DNA from: a virus
Direction: 5' to 3' (one strand)
DNA length: 28,946 nucleotides
IMG/VR virus record: IMGVR_UViG_3300008952_000225
Coordinates: 1-28,946 of that record
Shown: positions 1-6,296 of the stretch, piece after piece
Layout: each line of letters begins with the position of its first letter
Position numbering within the stretch: the first letter of the stretch is position 1
The notes under the pieces: model-generated
Database searches by the model: none
Told to the model about the DNA's origin: nothing
What the model saw: only the letters and a program-made list of their open reading frames with translations
Program-made: the position numbers and the translations under genes

Positions 1-14
1 GGTTTCATTTGCAT
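1..14 (-). CDS. Start of a further gene, cut by the window edge
   Basis: The Dam stop codon overlaps a new start in the arrangement TGATG, giving an ATG at 14-12 followed in the same frame by a second ATG at 8-6. The reading frame then leaves the window after Met-Gln-Met-Lys. The base run AGGGTGA just before the second ATG could act as a ribosome binding site. This repeats the one-base overlap seen between the ParB-like gene and dam, so the operon probably continues. Nothing can be said of the product. Confidence 0.4.
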
Positions 15-910
15 CACCCTATAATTAGTATCTCTGATGAAGAACCCATTTTCTTTTGTTTCACGTTCTTCATGCCATAAGCCCATTCAGCGTCAACGAT
101 TTTATAATTTTTATATAAATCCCTAATCTCTGGAGAGTCATTGTAAGAAAGAACCCAGTTTTTTCTCTGTGTCAAAATATCATGCAAGCCTTTGTGGTCG
201 AATGATGAGTGTAGGTCTCCGTCTTTTCCATAAAGCCTGTCTCTATCCATCCAGTATCCATCAATAAGCTTGCCAGTTCTTTCATCAGCATGCTCTGGTA
301 TGTATTCTTTCTTTAGCATATAGGGAGGGTCGAGATATAAAAATGCATCCGGATGCTTAGGGATCGAATCTTTAAAGTGTGCCTGTGCCACTGTTAGGTT
401 TGGCTCCTTGAAGTTTCGAATCCTGTCAATTGACGAGTCGGTAAAACGTGCGTAGGAGGCGCGCTTTGAAAAGCCTCCACTGAAGGTGGCGCCTGAAAAG
501 CTGCTTCGGTTTATCGCATAAAACTTGGCTGCATTTTGCAGAGAGTGAGTCGTCTCAGTACGAAGTTCCTCTCGCAGTTTGTGGAACTCATCCTTCAGTA
601 GCCCTCGTACTGGAACAAGCTCTTCGTCTTTGCGCGACTTGCGCAATAAATAATCCGGATGCGAGACGCGATAGCTATCGGCTGCTTCGGCTAGTTGGTG
701 CGGTGTACTCAGTAGAGATTCCCAAAACCAGACTAAAGGTTTAAAGATGTCGTAGGCGCGAACTTTCGTTCCTCTCTCGGCCACAGCTAACTCAACAGAA
801 CCACCCCCGAGAAAGGGGGAGCAAAGCTCCCCACAGTCTGCGGGAATGAATTCCATTATCGTCTTAACTGCGCGAGATTTACCGCCAGGGTAACGCAGTG
901 GAGTTTTCAT
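14..910 (-). CDS. dam: DNA adenine-N6 methyltransferase, Dam/D12 class
   Basis: This 298-residue protein carries the class-defining features of D12 adenine-N6 methylases. The N-terminal PLRYPGGKSR matches the AdoMet-contacting block at the start of Dam proteins, SPFLGGGSVEL (31-41) is motif I, and the catalytic DPPY tetrad is at 194-197. NRSSFSG (134-140) and LSYNDSPEI (254-262) fit the usual conserved blocks of the family, so the enzyme looks complete and active. It should methylate adenine in a short site, quite possibly GATC, though the target cannot be read from sequence. Its ATG overlaps the stop of the ParB-like gene by one base (TAATG), so the two are almost certainly translated together. 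In phages such enzymes protect DNA from host restriction or mark phage DNA. The family call is firm; the biological role is inferred. Confidence 0.93.
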   Translation of the reverse strand: MKTPLRYPGGKSRAVKTIMEFIPADCGELCSPFLGGGSVELAVAERGTKVRAYDIFKPLVWFWESLLSTPHQLAEAADSYRVSHPDYLLRKSRKDEELVPVRGLLKDEFHKLREELRTETTHSLQNAAKFYAINRSSFSGATFSGGFSKRASYARFTDSSIDRIRNFKEPNLTVAQAHFKDSIPKHPDAFLYLDPPYMLKKEYIPEHADERTGKLIDGYWMDRDRLYGKDGDLHSSFDHKGLHDILTQRKNWVLSYNDSPEIRDLYKNYKIVDAEWAYGMKNVKQKKMGSSSEILIIG

Positions 911-2025
911 TAGTAATTATCCACATCAACAAGTTCGCCACTTTCATAATCATGACTAGCCACAATCTGTGGACACGCACCAATGATGTTATATGGCTTA
1001 TTGCTGCTATCGAGTTGCTTCCCGGTCGCTTTCAAAAATGCATCCAAATCAACGTTGACCGACGCAAGCTGACTCTCAACTAAACTGAACGACATGTTGT
1101 AAAGGTTGTCCAGTTTTTTAATTGATTTAGCTAGTCCGTTTCGAGCTTCGCCCGGGCGATACACACTAGTGTAGAAAATAATATCTACCGGATCGGTACC
1201 CTCGACAATGGCTGGCAAAATACTCTCGCACCAGACGCGTTGAATGTAGGTGTCGTAAGACTTCTCGGAAGCATTCACCAAAACGTACTCGTTCTTATTG
1301 CGATCAAGCTTAAGATTACGCTCGATCCATGAATGCCAAGCATTGGTTTTCTTGCGAAGAATTAAAGACTCATCGCGTGTGCTTTCTTCAATGATAGAAT
1401 TACTCATTTTCGTAATCAAATCCGGCTTAAAGTAGCGCCACAACTCAAGACGCTTTTTGAGCCAATTATTGATATCGCTAAGGCGATCCGCGTCTAGTTC
1501 GCCCGCATTCACTAAGTGAACGCCAGCAGTAACGATATCTCTATAGCCCGCTTTGGTTGAAGGTCGCCCACCAAGGTTGCCTTTGATACCATTGGTTACA
1601 GTGTTGCTGATTGATGCATTTTCGCAATCATAAACTGCAATTGGCAGCCATCGCTCCTTGCGATTAATAGCTGCTTGGGCGCGCCCACGACCGTCGATCC
1701 ATTCACCGTTACTGTCGCGACTTGGTGGCCAATCAACGGTTTCAAAACCATTGTTCTCAAATGAAACTTCAAGTTCATCAATTCGATTGCCATCTATTCC
1801 TTCAAAATCCTCACGAATACCAAGGTTGGCAAAGTTTTCAGTATCAAGATTTACTGTGTTTAAATCAAGAAACTCAAAATGAGAAAAGGTACAGTCCTCA
1901 AACTCAGTAGGGTGTAGACCAGTAAAGTCATTCAGGTCAATAATTCCCTGTCCGTTGAAACCTGGACGGGTGGGTGATCCAACAATATAAGCCTGTTGGG
2001 TGGCTACAATTTGTACATTTGACAT
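910..2025 (-). CDS. ParB/sulfiredoxin-fold protein with ParB box, paired with Dam
   Basis: The 371-residue product has one recognisable region at about 82-132: RIDELEVSFENNGF, then a ParB-box-like IDGRGRAQAA (110-119), then a short hydrophobic strand. This is the core of ParB N-terminal nuclease-like domains, where the D-G-x-x-R motif binds or hydrolyses nucleotide. The remaining 240 residues have no motif I know; a basic, helix-rich stretch (150-235) could bind DNA. No Walker ATPase (ParA) is nearby, so plasmid partition is unlikely. The ATG at 2025 follows AAGGAG at good spacing and a consensus promoter lies about 100 bases upstream, so this is the first gene of its operon. Overlap with dam suggests a joint role such as DNA modification, site choice or nicking of unmodified DNA; that is inference. 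Confidence 0.7.
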   Translation of the reverse strand: MSNVQIVATQQAYIVGSPTRPGFNGQGIIDLNDFTGLHPTEFEDCTFSHFEFLDLNTVNLDTENFANLGIREDFEGIDGNRIDELEVSFENNGFETVDWPPSRDSNGEWIDGRGRAQAAINRKERWLPIAVYDCENASISNTVTNGIKGNLGGRPSTKAGYRDIVTAGVHLVNAGELDADRLSDINNWLKKRLELWRYFKPDLITKMSNSIIEESTRDESLILRKKTNAWHSWIERNLKLDRNKNEYVLVNASEKSYDTYIQRVWCESILPAIVEGTDPVDIIFYTSVYRPGEARNGLAKSIKKLDNLYNMSFSLVESQLASVNVDLDAFLKATGKQLDSSNKPYNIIGACPQIVASHDYESGELVDVDNY

Positions 2026-2029
2026 GATA

Positions 2030-2119
2030 ATAATCTCCTTTTGGCGAAACGCCGGTTAATGTCTAAAAATCTCAAGTGCCGCAGCGATAGAGATTTTGTA
2101 CTTATCTTCTATTGAAGAT
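2030..2119 (-). promoter_or_regulatory. Structured 5' leader of the ParB-Dam operon
   Basis: Three stem-loops can be drawn in this leader of roughly 94 bases. The first (2104-2119) is ATCTTC, loop AATA, GAAGAT and would begin at the predicted first base of the mRNA. The second pairs 2066-2073 with 2090-2097 (AAAATCTC with GAGATTTT on the transcript, 16-base loop). The third (2043-2053) is GGCG-TTT-CGCC and ends two bases before the AAGGAG ribosome site. A 5'-terminal hairpin often stabilises phage and bacterial mRNAs; a hairpin next to the ribosome site could modulate initiation. The structures are seen by eye; function is inferred. Confidence 0.45.
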
Positions 2120-2125
2120 GTCTTT

Positions 2126-2153
2126 ATTATAACACCTTGATTTTAAATGTCAA
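2126..2153 (-). promoter_or_regulatory. Consensus sigma70 promoter for the ParB-Dam operon
   Basis: On the minus strand there is a perfect TTGACA (2153-2148), a 16-base spacer and a perfect TATAAT (2131-2126). Predicted start of transcription is near the A at 2119. It lies between the terminator after gp32 and the ribosome site of the ParB-like gene, exactly where an independent operon promoter is expected. Such a promoter would be read by unmodified host polymerase, suggesting early expression. Confidence 0.85.
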
Positions 2154-2163
2154 TAACTTTTTT

Positions 2164-2211
2164 AAAAAATGAGGGCGCCATATATTTAAGACCGAGGCGC
2201 CCTTTCGGTCT
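2164..2211 (-). terminator. Terminator after gp32 with pseudoknot-forming geometry
   Basis: Reading the minus strand, AGACCGA (2211-2205) pairs with TCGGTCT (2195-2189), and GGGCGCC (2202-2196), which lies in that loop, pairs with GGCGCCC (2179-2173). The second pairing is followed by TCATTTTTT, so it can act as an intrinsic terminator. The two pairings are interleaved: they either exclude each other or form an H-type pseudoknot with two 7-bp stems and connecting loops of 2, 0 and 9 bases. It begins 20 bases after the gp32 stop codon and ends 11 bases before the next -35 box. Confidence 0.65.
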
Positions 2212-2230
2212 CCCAAGAGTCTACTTATTA

Positions 2231-3001
2231 CTAGCCACTCATTAACTCATTAAAAGCACGATCAACCTCATTTTTACCATCAGAGGGAGCATACTTGGCT
2301 GTCTCAGATGAACGACTTTCTGCGGAACCATCATTAGAAAGTTGTTCATCGAGGATTGCGTCTACTTGTACCGAACTTAAACGTTCGAAAAGATCATCAA
2401 AATCCGGCATGCGATCTAGAAGGGCGGGAATCGCCTCTGTATCACCTAGGAGGGATGAAGTATTACGACGCATCTTGAGACTCGTCTGGGGGTAGGCACC
2501 AGGCTTGGTGGGCTTGGTGTATGTTAAAGTAATATCAGTTCCCTCCGTTGCATCTGTGATATCACCATATTCTGGATCAAGGATATAGCCCAGAAGCAAT
2601 TCGTATGCGGTCTTACCGTAGCCGTATACCTTAATTCCTTCATTCTCGCGGCCGCGAACGACCACTGGAGAGAAATACCGAGTTCTCACGAAGAGAGACT
2701 TAGCAAGCTTCTTGCTTTCCTCATCATTGTTGTCAACTCCTTCGCGCCATAACGAAGAAGCAAACTCACAGATGGGGCATTCTTCGCCAAAGTTTCGCTT
2801 TGGACACATCACACCACCTCTGTGATTCCCTACATTATAATGGAAGAACTTTTCCTTCAACGGATCGCCATCGCCTGTAGGCACGATGCGGATATCCGTG
2901 TCGCCCTCGTCTGGTTTAAACCAGGGAGAGTTCCCATTGTCAGTGTTTTCGCCGCGCAATGATGCGAGCTTGCGGCGCATTAGCTCCATGTCAATTGTCA
3001 T
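2231..3001 (-). CDS. gp32: Single-stranded DNA-binding protein, gp32-like
   Basis: The 256-residue product has the layout of T4 gp32. A basic N-terminal stretch (RRKLASLRG, 9-17) resembles the cooperative-binding region. The central OB-fold region has a zinc-binding set with H54 or H60, C66, C75 and C78 (C-x8-C-x2-C), close to the His-Cys3 site of T4 gp32. The C-terminal third is Ser/Asp/Glu-rich and acidic, as in the tail that recruits replication partners. T4 gp32 is about 300 residues, so this is a short version. It coats single-stranded DNA during replication, recombination and repair. The ATG at 3001 follows AAGGAG. It lies downstream of the polymerase and FtsZ-fold genes but also has its own sigma70-type promoter and a dyad in front, and a terminator behind, so its dose is probably controlled separately. 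Confidence 0.87.
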   Translation of the reverse strand: MTIDMELMRRKLASLRGENTDNGNSPWFKPDEGDTDIRIVPTGDGDPLKEKFFHYNVGNHRGGVMCPKRNFGEECPICEFASSLWREGVDNNDEESKKLAKSLFVRTRYFSPVVVRGRENEGIKVYGYGKTAYELLLGYILDPEYGDITDATEGTDITLTYTKPTKPGAYPQTSLKMRRNTSSLLGDTEAIPALLDRMPDFDDLFERLSSVQVDAILDEQLSNDGSAESRSSETAKYAPSDGKNEVDRAFNELMSG

Positions 3002-3032
3002 ATTTTTTTCTCCTTATTAGTATGACTATAGT

Positions 3033-3053
3033 ATATCAAGCGTTCCTTGATAT
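3033..3053. promoter_or_regulatory. Perfect 8-bp dyad at the gp32 transcription start, possible operator
   Basis: ATATCAAG (3033-3040) and CTTGATAT (3046-3053) form a perfect inverted repeat around five bases. It overlaps the predicted transcription start (about 3049) of the promoter at 3056-3084. Placed there it suits a repressor operator; in transcripts that come through from the upstream genes it would also fold as an RNA hairpin about 32 bases before the gp32 start. No U-run follows, so it is not a terminator. Confidence 0.5.
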
Positions 3054-3055
3054 CT

Positions 3056-3084
3056 AATATATCACTCTTGCTCTAGCTTGTCAA
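3056..3084 (-). promoter_or_regulatory. Sigma70-type promoter for gp32
   Basis: The minus strand shows TTGACA (3084-3079), a 17-base spacer and TATATT (3061-3056), one mismatch from the ideal. The -35 box is inside the last codons of the upstream FtsZ-fold gene. With the promoter at 2126-2153 this makes two near-consensus host-type promoters within 1 kb, both serving DNA-metabolism genes rather than virion genes. Confidence 0.7.
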
Positions 3085-3922
3085 GAGTTTCTTGTACTAC
3101 GTTAGTGCGGGCAACGCAGAACCCAAAGTCTTTACCTGTTTCGGTTTCATAGATCCCATAAGAAAGCTTCCTATAGGCATTGTGAGGTTTTTCTTTTAGC
3201 ATCGTAACCATTCTCCGATGCAAGCCTCCATCTGTTTCTAATTTCTCTTTATTTATACATAAATAATAACACACCTCTCTGTCGATGTCAAGGTCAAAGA
3301 ACCATTTTTCTTCAAGTTTTTTCATGTCCAATATTCCAAAGGTTTGGACCCGACAAATCTCAGATGGCTTTGCTAGCACTCCAATTTCAGGTTCGTTGTG
3401 CTCAAAATAATTTATATAATGAACAGTAGAATGAATCATGTTATTGAGAGTGTCATAATATTCTTTCACAGGAATGTTGTGAGCAATTTCTTCCATTTTT
3501 AAATTAGAAATTAATGTGATGCTGTTGAACAATCCCGAACGTGCATACTCCTGTAGAATGCCAAAGGTAGCGTTTTCCATTAACCTGGGTATGCCTGTTA
3601 ATAAGTCCACATCTGGTCTAACATAAACAAGATCGATTTGTTTATCTTTGAGTTGCTCTAAGATCCCTAAACTATAGTTAGAACTCAGAGATGCACCCAT
3701 TACAAAAAATTGTATTCGCTCGTCCGCATCTTTAAAAAACTTTCTAACATCTGGCACATTATTTTCGTGCTCTTCTGGAGTTTCATATGTTTTTAATTTA
3801 AATTTAAATTTAGATGTGCGCTTGACACTATTGTTTAAACAATATACATTATATTGTGGGAGCACTGCGAATTTCTCGGCAATCCTAGAAGCAGCAGTGC
3901 CGAGTCCTACTATCGAAATCAT
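3062..3922 (-). CDS. Divergent FtsZ/tubulin-fold protein without a GTPase signature
   Basis: The 286-residue protein can be laid along FtsZ from end to end by eye. ISIVGLGTAASRIA (2-15) fits the first strand and T1 loop; VYCLNNSVKRTSK (26-38) fits the strand where FtsZ reads VNTDAQAL. FFVMGASLSSNYSLGI (72-87) fits the strand and T4 G-box loop, and IDLVYVRPDVDLLTG followed by RLMENATFGI (to 122) and ITLISN (135-140) fits the next two strands. A two-strand C-terminal domain follows (216-274). The G-box GGGTGTG is replaced by GASLSSN, and the T7 catalytic acidic residues are not apparent. It may bind nucleotide poorly or act as a scaffold. The ATG overlaps the polymerase stop (ATGA). A Rossmann-type protein is the main alternative, since only the N-terminal glycine loop is common to both. 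Confidence 0.45.
   Translation of the reverse strand: MISIVGLGTAASRIAEKFAVLPQYNVYCLNNSVKRTSKFKFKLKTYETPEEHENNVPDVRKFFKDADERIQFFVMGASLSSNYSLGILEQLKDKQIDLVYVRPDVDLLTGIPRLMENATFGILQEYARSGLFNSITLISNLKMEEIAHNIPVKEYYDTLNNMIHSTVHYINYFEHNEPEIGVLAKPSEICRVQTFGILDMKKLEEKWFFDLDIDREVCYYLCINKEKLETDGGLHRRMVTMLKEKPHNAYRKLSYGIYETETGKDFGFCVARTNVVQETLDKLEQE
3250..3291 (-). promoter_or_regulatory. Possible second promoter set inside the FtsZ-fold gene
   Basis: Within the coding region the minus strand has TTGACA (3291-3286), 17 bases, then TATTAT (3268-3263), and six bases further on a perfect TATAAATA (3257-3250), the core of T4-type late promoters. Either could serve gp32, 250 bases downstream. Because the region encodes protein and is AT-rich, chance is a real possibility. 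Confidence 0.3.
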
Positions 3923-5094
3923 ATTTTTAACTCTTCAAAATCAAAATAGTTCTTGGCGGCCCTCACATTAGCTTTGAAATTATCAGTTTCAAACAACCCT
4001 TTGAGAGTGGGAAGCATTTGTCGTTCGCTGTCGTCTAAGTCTATTACAATTTCATCATGTACAATGTGGGAAACAAAAGAGTTGCTCCCTTCTAATAGCT
4101 TATCGATCTCAATTGCCCTGCTTAAAACACGATCTGAGGTTGTGCTTTGAATCAGATAATTTAAAGCTTTTCTCTCGTCAACCAAAATCTCTCTGCCATA
4201 TGGTGTCTTAATATATCCATTATCATACCATTTGTCAAGCAATTTTTTTCTATCATATTGATCCGCTTTGATAGCATCTGATTCGGGATTGTAAAGCCAT
4301 GCAAAAAATAAAGTCTTAGCTGTCTCGCGATCCTGTTTTCCTCCAAATACATGTTTAACGTTCCATTCATGGACGTCTTCCTCTGGCTGTTCTTCTCCCA
4401 TCAAATGAAGGAACGTTCTAAGCTCGGCCGCATTGTAATCAAGCGAAATAAACCAATCGTTGTGAGGCTTTACAAGCTTACGAAATTCTTTCTTAAGTGT
4501 GAGCATGGGAAACGAAATTGGAGAGGTGGTAAGGCGCCCTGTGACCGTGCCAAACAGGTTGTAGTCTACGTAGTAGTAATTTTTCATAAGCTCGTTGGCT
4601 TTGCTGCGTCCACGGGATGAATAATAGAGTTCTCGACATCCTTCTTTATTAAGATTAAGGTTTTGATATTTTATCTTATGGAGAAGTCGATGGGATCCCT
4701 CAAGCAGATCATAATTCGTTGGCTTTTCATAAGTCTTAAATACGTGTTCTGTGACCTTGTTCTTAATCTCGCAAAATTCCATTAAAAAATTTTCAGGCAC
4801 TAAGTCAAAAAAGCAATGATGACGCATGTCAATCTTACCAATTTTAAAGGCTTTCATATAAGCATTGAATCTCTTTTGGGCTCTCTCCAAGTCTGCTTGA
4901 AGTTCTTCGGGGCATGCCTCTTGTAAGGTTTTCCCTTGCGCATACAGCCATGCATATTCAATACCCGGCTCAACAATGGAACCAGTATATCTCCACGTTT
5001 TGGTAAGCCCTGTCGGAATCTCATCAAAATGTAACTTGCCATTGGCATACACGCCAACGCATTCTCTTTTGTCATCAAGCGTTTGGAAAAACAA
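3919..5094 (-). CDS. Compact family A DNA polymerase, no exonuclease domain
   Basis: The 391-residue protein has the family A (Pol I) polymerase core in order: TGRL (185-188); motif A DYNAAELR (219-226) with catalytic D219; motif B R256-x3-K260-x3-F264-x3-Y268, where the usual glycine after Tyr is Asn; GYIKTPYGREI (293-303) and LIQSTTSD (314-321), matching the Pol I blocks before motif C; and motif C VHDE (345-348) with D347. The catalytic residues are intact. No 3'-5' or 5'-3' exonuclease domain is present, and the fingers are short. It should extend primers in phage replication or repair. The start is a TTG at 5094, two bases past the stop of the preceding gene and five bases after GGAG; no ATG occurs in frame until residue 80. 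The stop overlaps the next ATG. T4 itself uses a family B enzyme. Confidence 0.85.
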   Translation of the reverse strand: MFFQTLDDKRECVGVYANGKLHFDEIPTGLTKTWRYTGSIVEPGIEYAWLYAQGKTLQEACPEELQADLERAQKRFNAYMKAFKIGKIDMRHHCFFDLVPENFLMEFCEIKNKVTEHVFKTYEKPTNYDLLEGSHRLLHKIKYQNLNLNKEGCRELYYSSRGRSKANELMKNYYYVDYNLFGTVTGRLTTSPISFPMLTLKKEFRKLVKPHNDWFISLDYNAAELRTFLHLMGEEQPEEDVHEWNVKHVFGGKQDRETAKTLFFAWLYNPESDAIKADQYDRKKLLDKWYDNGYIKTPYGREILVDERKALNYLIQSTTSDRVLSRAIEIDKLLEGSNSFVSHIVHDEIVIDLDDSERQMLPTLKGLFETDNFKANVRAAKNYFDFEELKI

Positions 5095-5096
5095 AT

Positions 5097-6296
5097 TTAC
5101 TCCGTAGCTTCTAAAAGCTTTTTCCTCTTTATAATATAACTCAAAGAGCCACGATAGTCAAATGGTTTATTAAGAATTCGTTCAAATTGTGCAACTGCTT
5201 TCATTGCGCTGTGTGTTCTGTTGATTTCTAACAAGTCGTCCACAAGCAACCGCTTCTCTTCGGGTGAAAACTGCGATTCTTCTTCCATGAATCTAATCTT
5301 AAAATACGTTTCTAAAAAAAATTCTTCTGAAAACTTAAGATTCAAGTAAGCTGGCGTATAGTCAGCGGGGCGAATGGTGATATTGATTGTCTTGCCGTTA
5401 CATTCATCGGTTTTTCTAATATACTTCGGCTTAATTCTATTATATATCGTTAACAGTTGGCCTTTAAAGGTGTGATAGTACGAATTATAAGCCGGCATAT
5501 AATAGGTCCCCAACACCTTGGGAGTTGAATTAGAACCATAAGCGCTGGCATATTGAATCATAGGGGAAGAGCCGATATCAGCAACGAGGCGCCAAGGGAT
5601 ATGTCTATCTACCATAAACCCATAAGAGCGGCACGCATTTAAATAAAACTCCCAATTGTTACTCTCAACAAACTTTTCCATTTTCTCTTTATCGTTGTTG
5701 GGATCCAAATTTGCAATTTCTATTGCCAAGCCGGAAACAGAAGCAGGGCAGCGGCGACTTTTGATATATGCGGGATAGGTGAAAGGAGTGGTGCCGACTG
5801 CACCTTCCAGTGCTGCTGTGAGTTCTTTTATGAATTGTTCAAAATTTTCAAGGTGCACATTTTTCGCCTTGAAGGCGCCTTTAAGTGCATTAGTATAGTT
5901 AGCTTGGTGTGTCTGGTAATGAACACGAGGTTTTTCATACGATTTGTATACTTTAAGGGTGGTCAAAAAAGGATCGGTCGTATCAATTTTTTTAGTCTGC
6001 GCGCAGCGCTCAAACTCTTGCGAGAGCCCCTTGAATGCATCAGCTACAAAATTAATAACCTGTGCGTTCTCCTCTACAGCCTGCTTGTTGGGAAGAGCTT
6101 TCATGTTGGCTCCGGCGCCCATTGTCTCCATAGGTACAAACAATTGAGTCACTCGTCCATATAAAAGCTTTTCTCCAAAATTAAAATCAACTAAATTGTC
6201 ATAACCTAAAGTTATAGAATCATTATTATAAATAGTTTTTTTATAAAACAGTTCGCTCACCGATTCGGCTTTGGGGTCTTCGCTATAAATGCTCAT
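5097..6296 (-). CDS. Unrecognised 399-residue protein, probably virion
   Basis: I place the start at the ATG at 6296, which overlaps the stop of the preceding 1138-residue gene as ATGA and has GGAG nine bases upstream. An ATG at 6341 in the same frame would need a 49-base overlap and has no ribosome site. The product is soluble-looking, rich in Tyr, Asn and Lys, with no signal peptide or membrane segment. Recognisable stretches such as YGRVTQLFVPMET (about 46-58) and a Tyr-rich YYMPAYNSYYHTF (about 267-279) do not point me to a family. Tight coupling to the large upstream protein, and position at the end of the tail/baseplate block, suggest a virion or assembly partner. It is followed after two bases by the polymerase gene, so it marks the junction between structural and replication genes. 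Confidence 0.7.
   Translation of the reverse strand: MSIYSEDPKAESVSELFYKKTIYNNDSITLGYDNLVDFNFGEKLLYGRVTQLFVPMETMGAGANMKALPNKQAVEENAQVINFVADAFKGLSQEFERCAQTKKIDTTDPFLTTLKVYKSYEKPRVHYQTHQANYTNALKGAFKAKNVHLENFEQFIKELTAALEGAVGTTPFTYPAYIKSRRCPASVSGLAIEIANLDPNNDKEKMEKFVESNNWEFYLNACRSYGFMVDRHIPWRLVADIGSSPMIQYASAYGSNSTPKVLGTYYMPAYNSYYHTFKGQLLTIYNRIKPKYIRKTDECNGKTINITIRPADYTPAYLNLKFSEEFFLETYFKIRFMEEESQFSPEEKRLLVDDLLEINRTHSAMKAVAQFERILNKPFDYRGSLSYIIKRKKLLEATE

Noticed and set aside
910-2025. Plasmid or prophage partition ParB
   Set aside because: No ParA ATPase and no visible centromere-like repeats nearby; the partner gene is a methylase.
3062-3922. Rossmann-type dehydrogenase for the 286-residue protein
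   Set aside because: Only the N-terminal glycine loop fits; the later strand order and the C-terminal half match FtsZ better.
6223-6240. ACTATTTA motif copy inside the 399-residue gene
   Set aside because: It encodes Thr-Ile-Tyr in a plausible protein and has no start codon at suitable distance; taken as chance.
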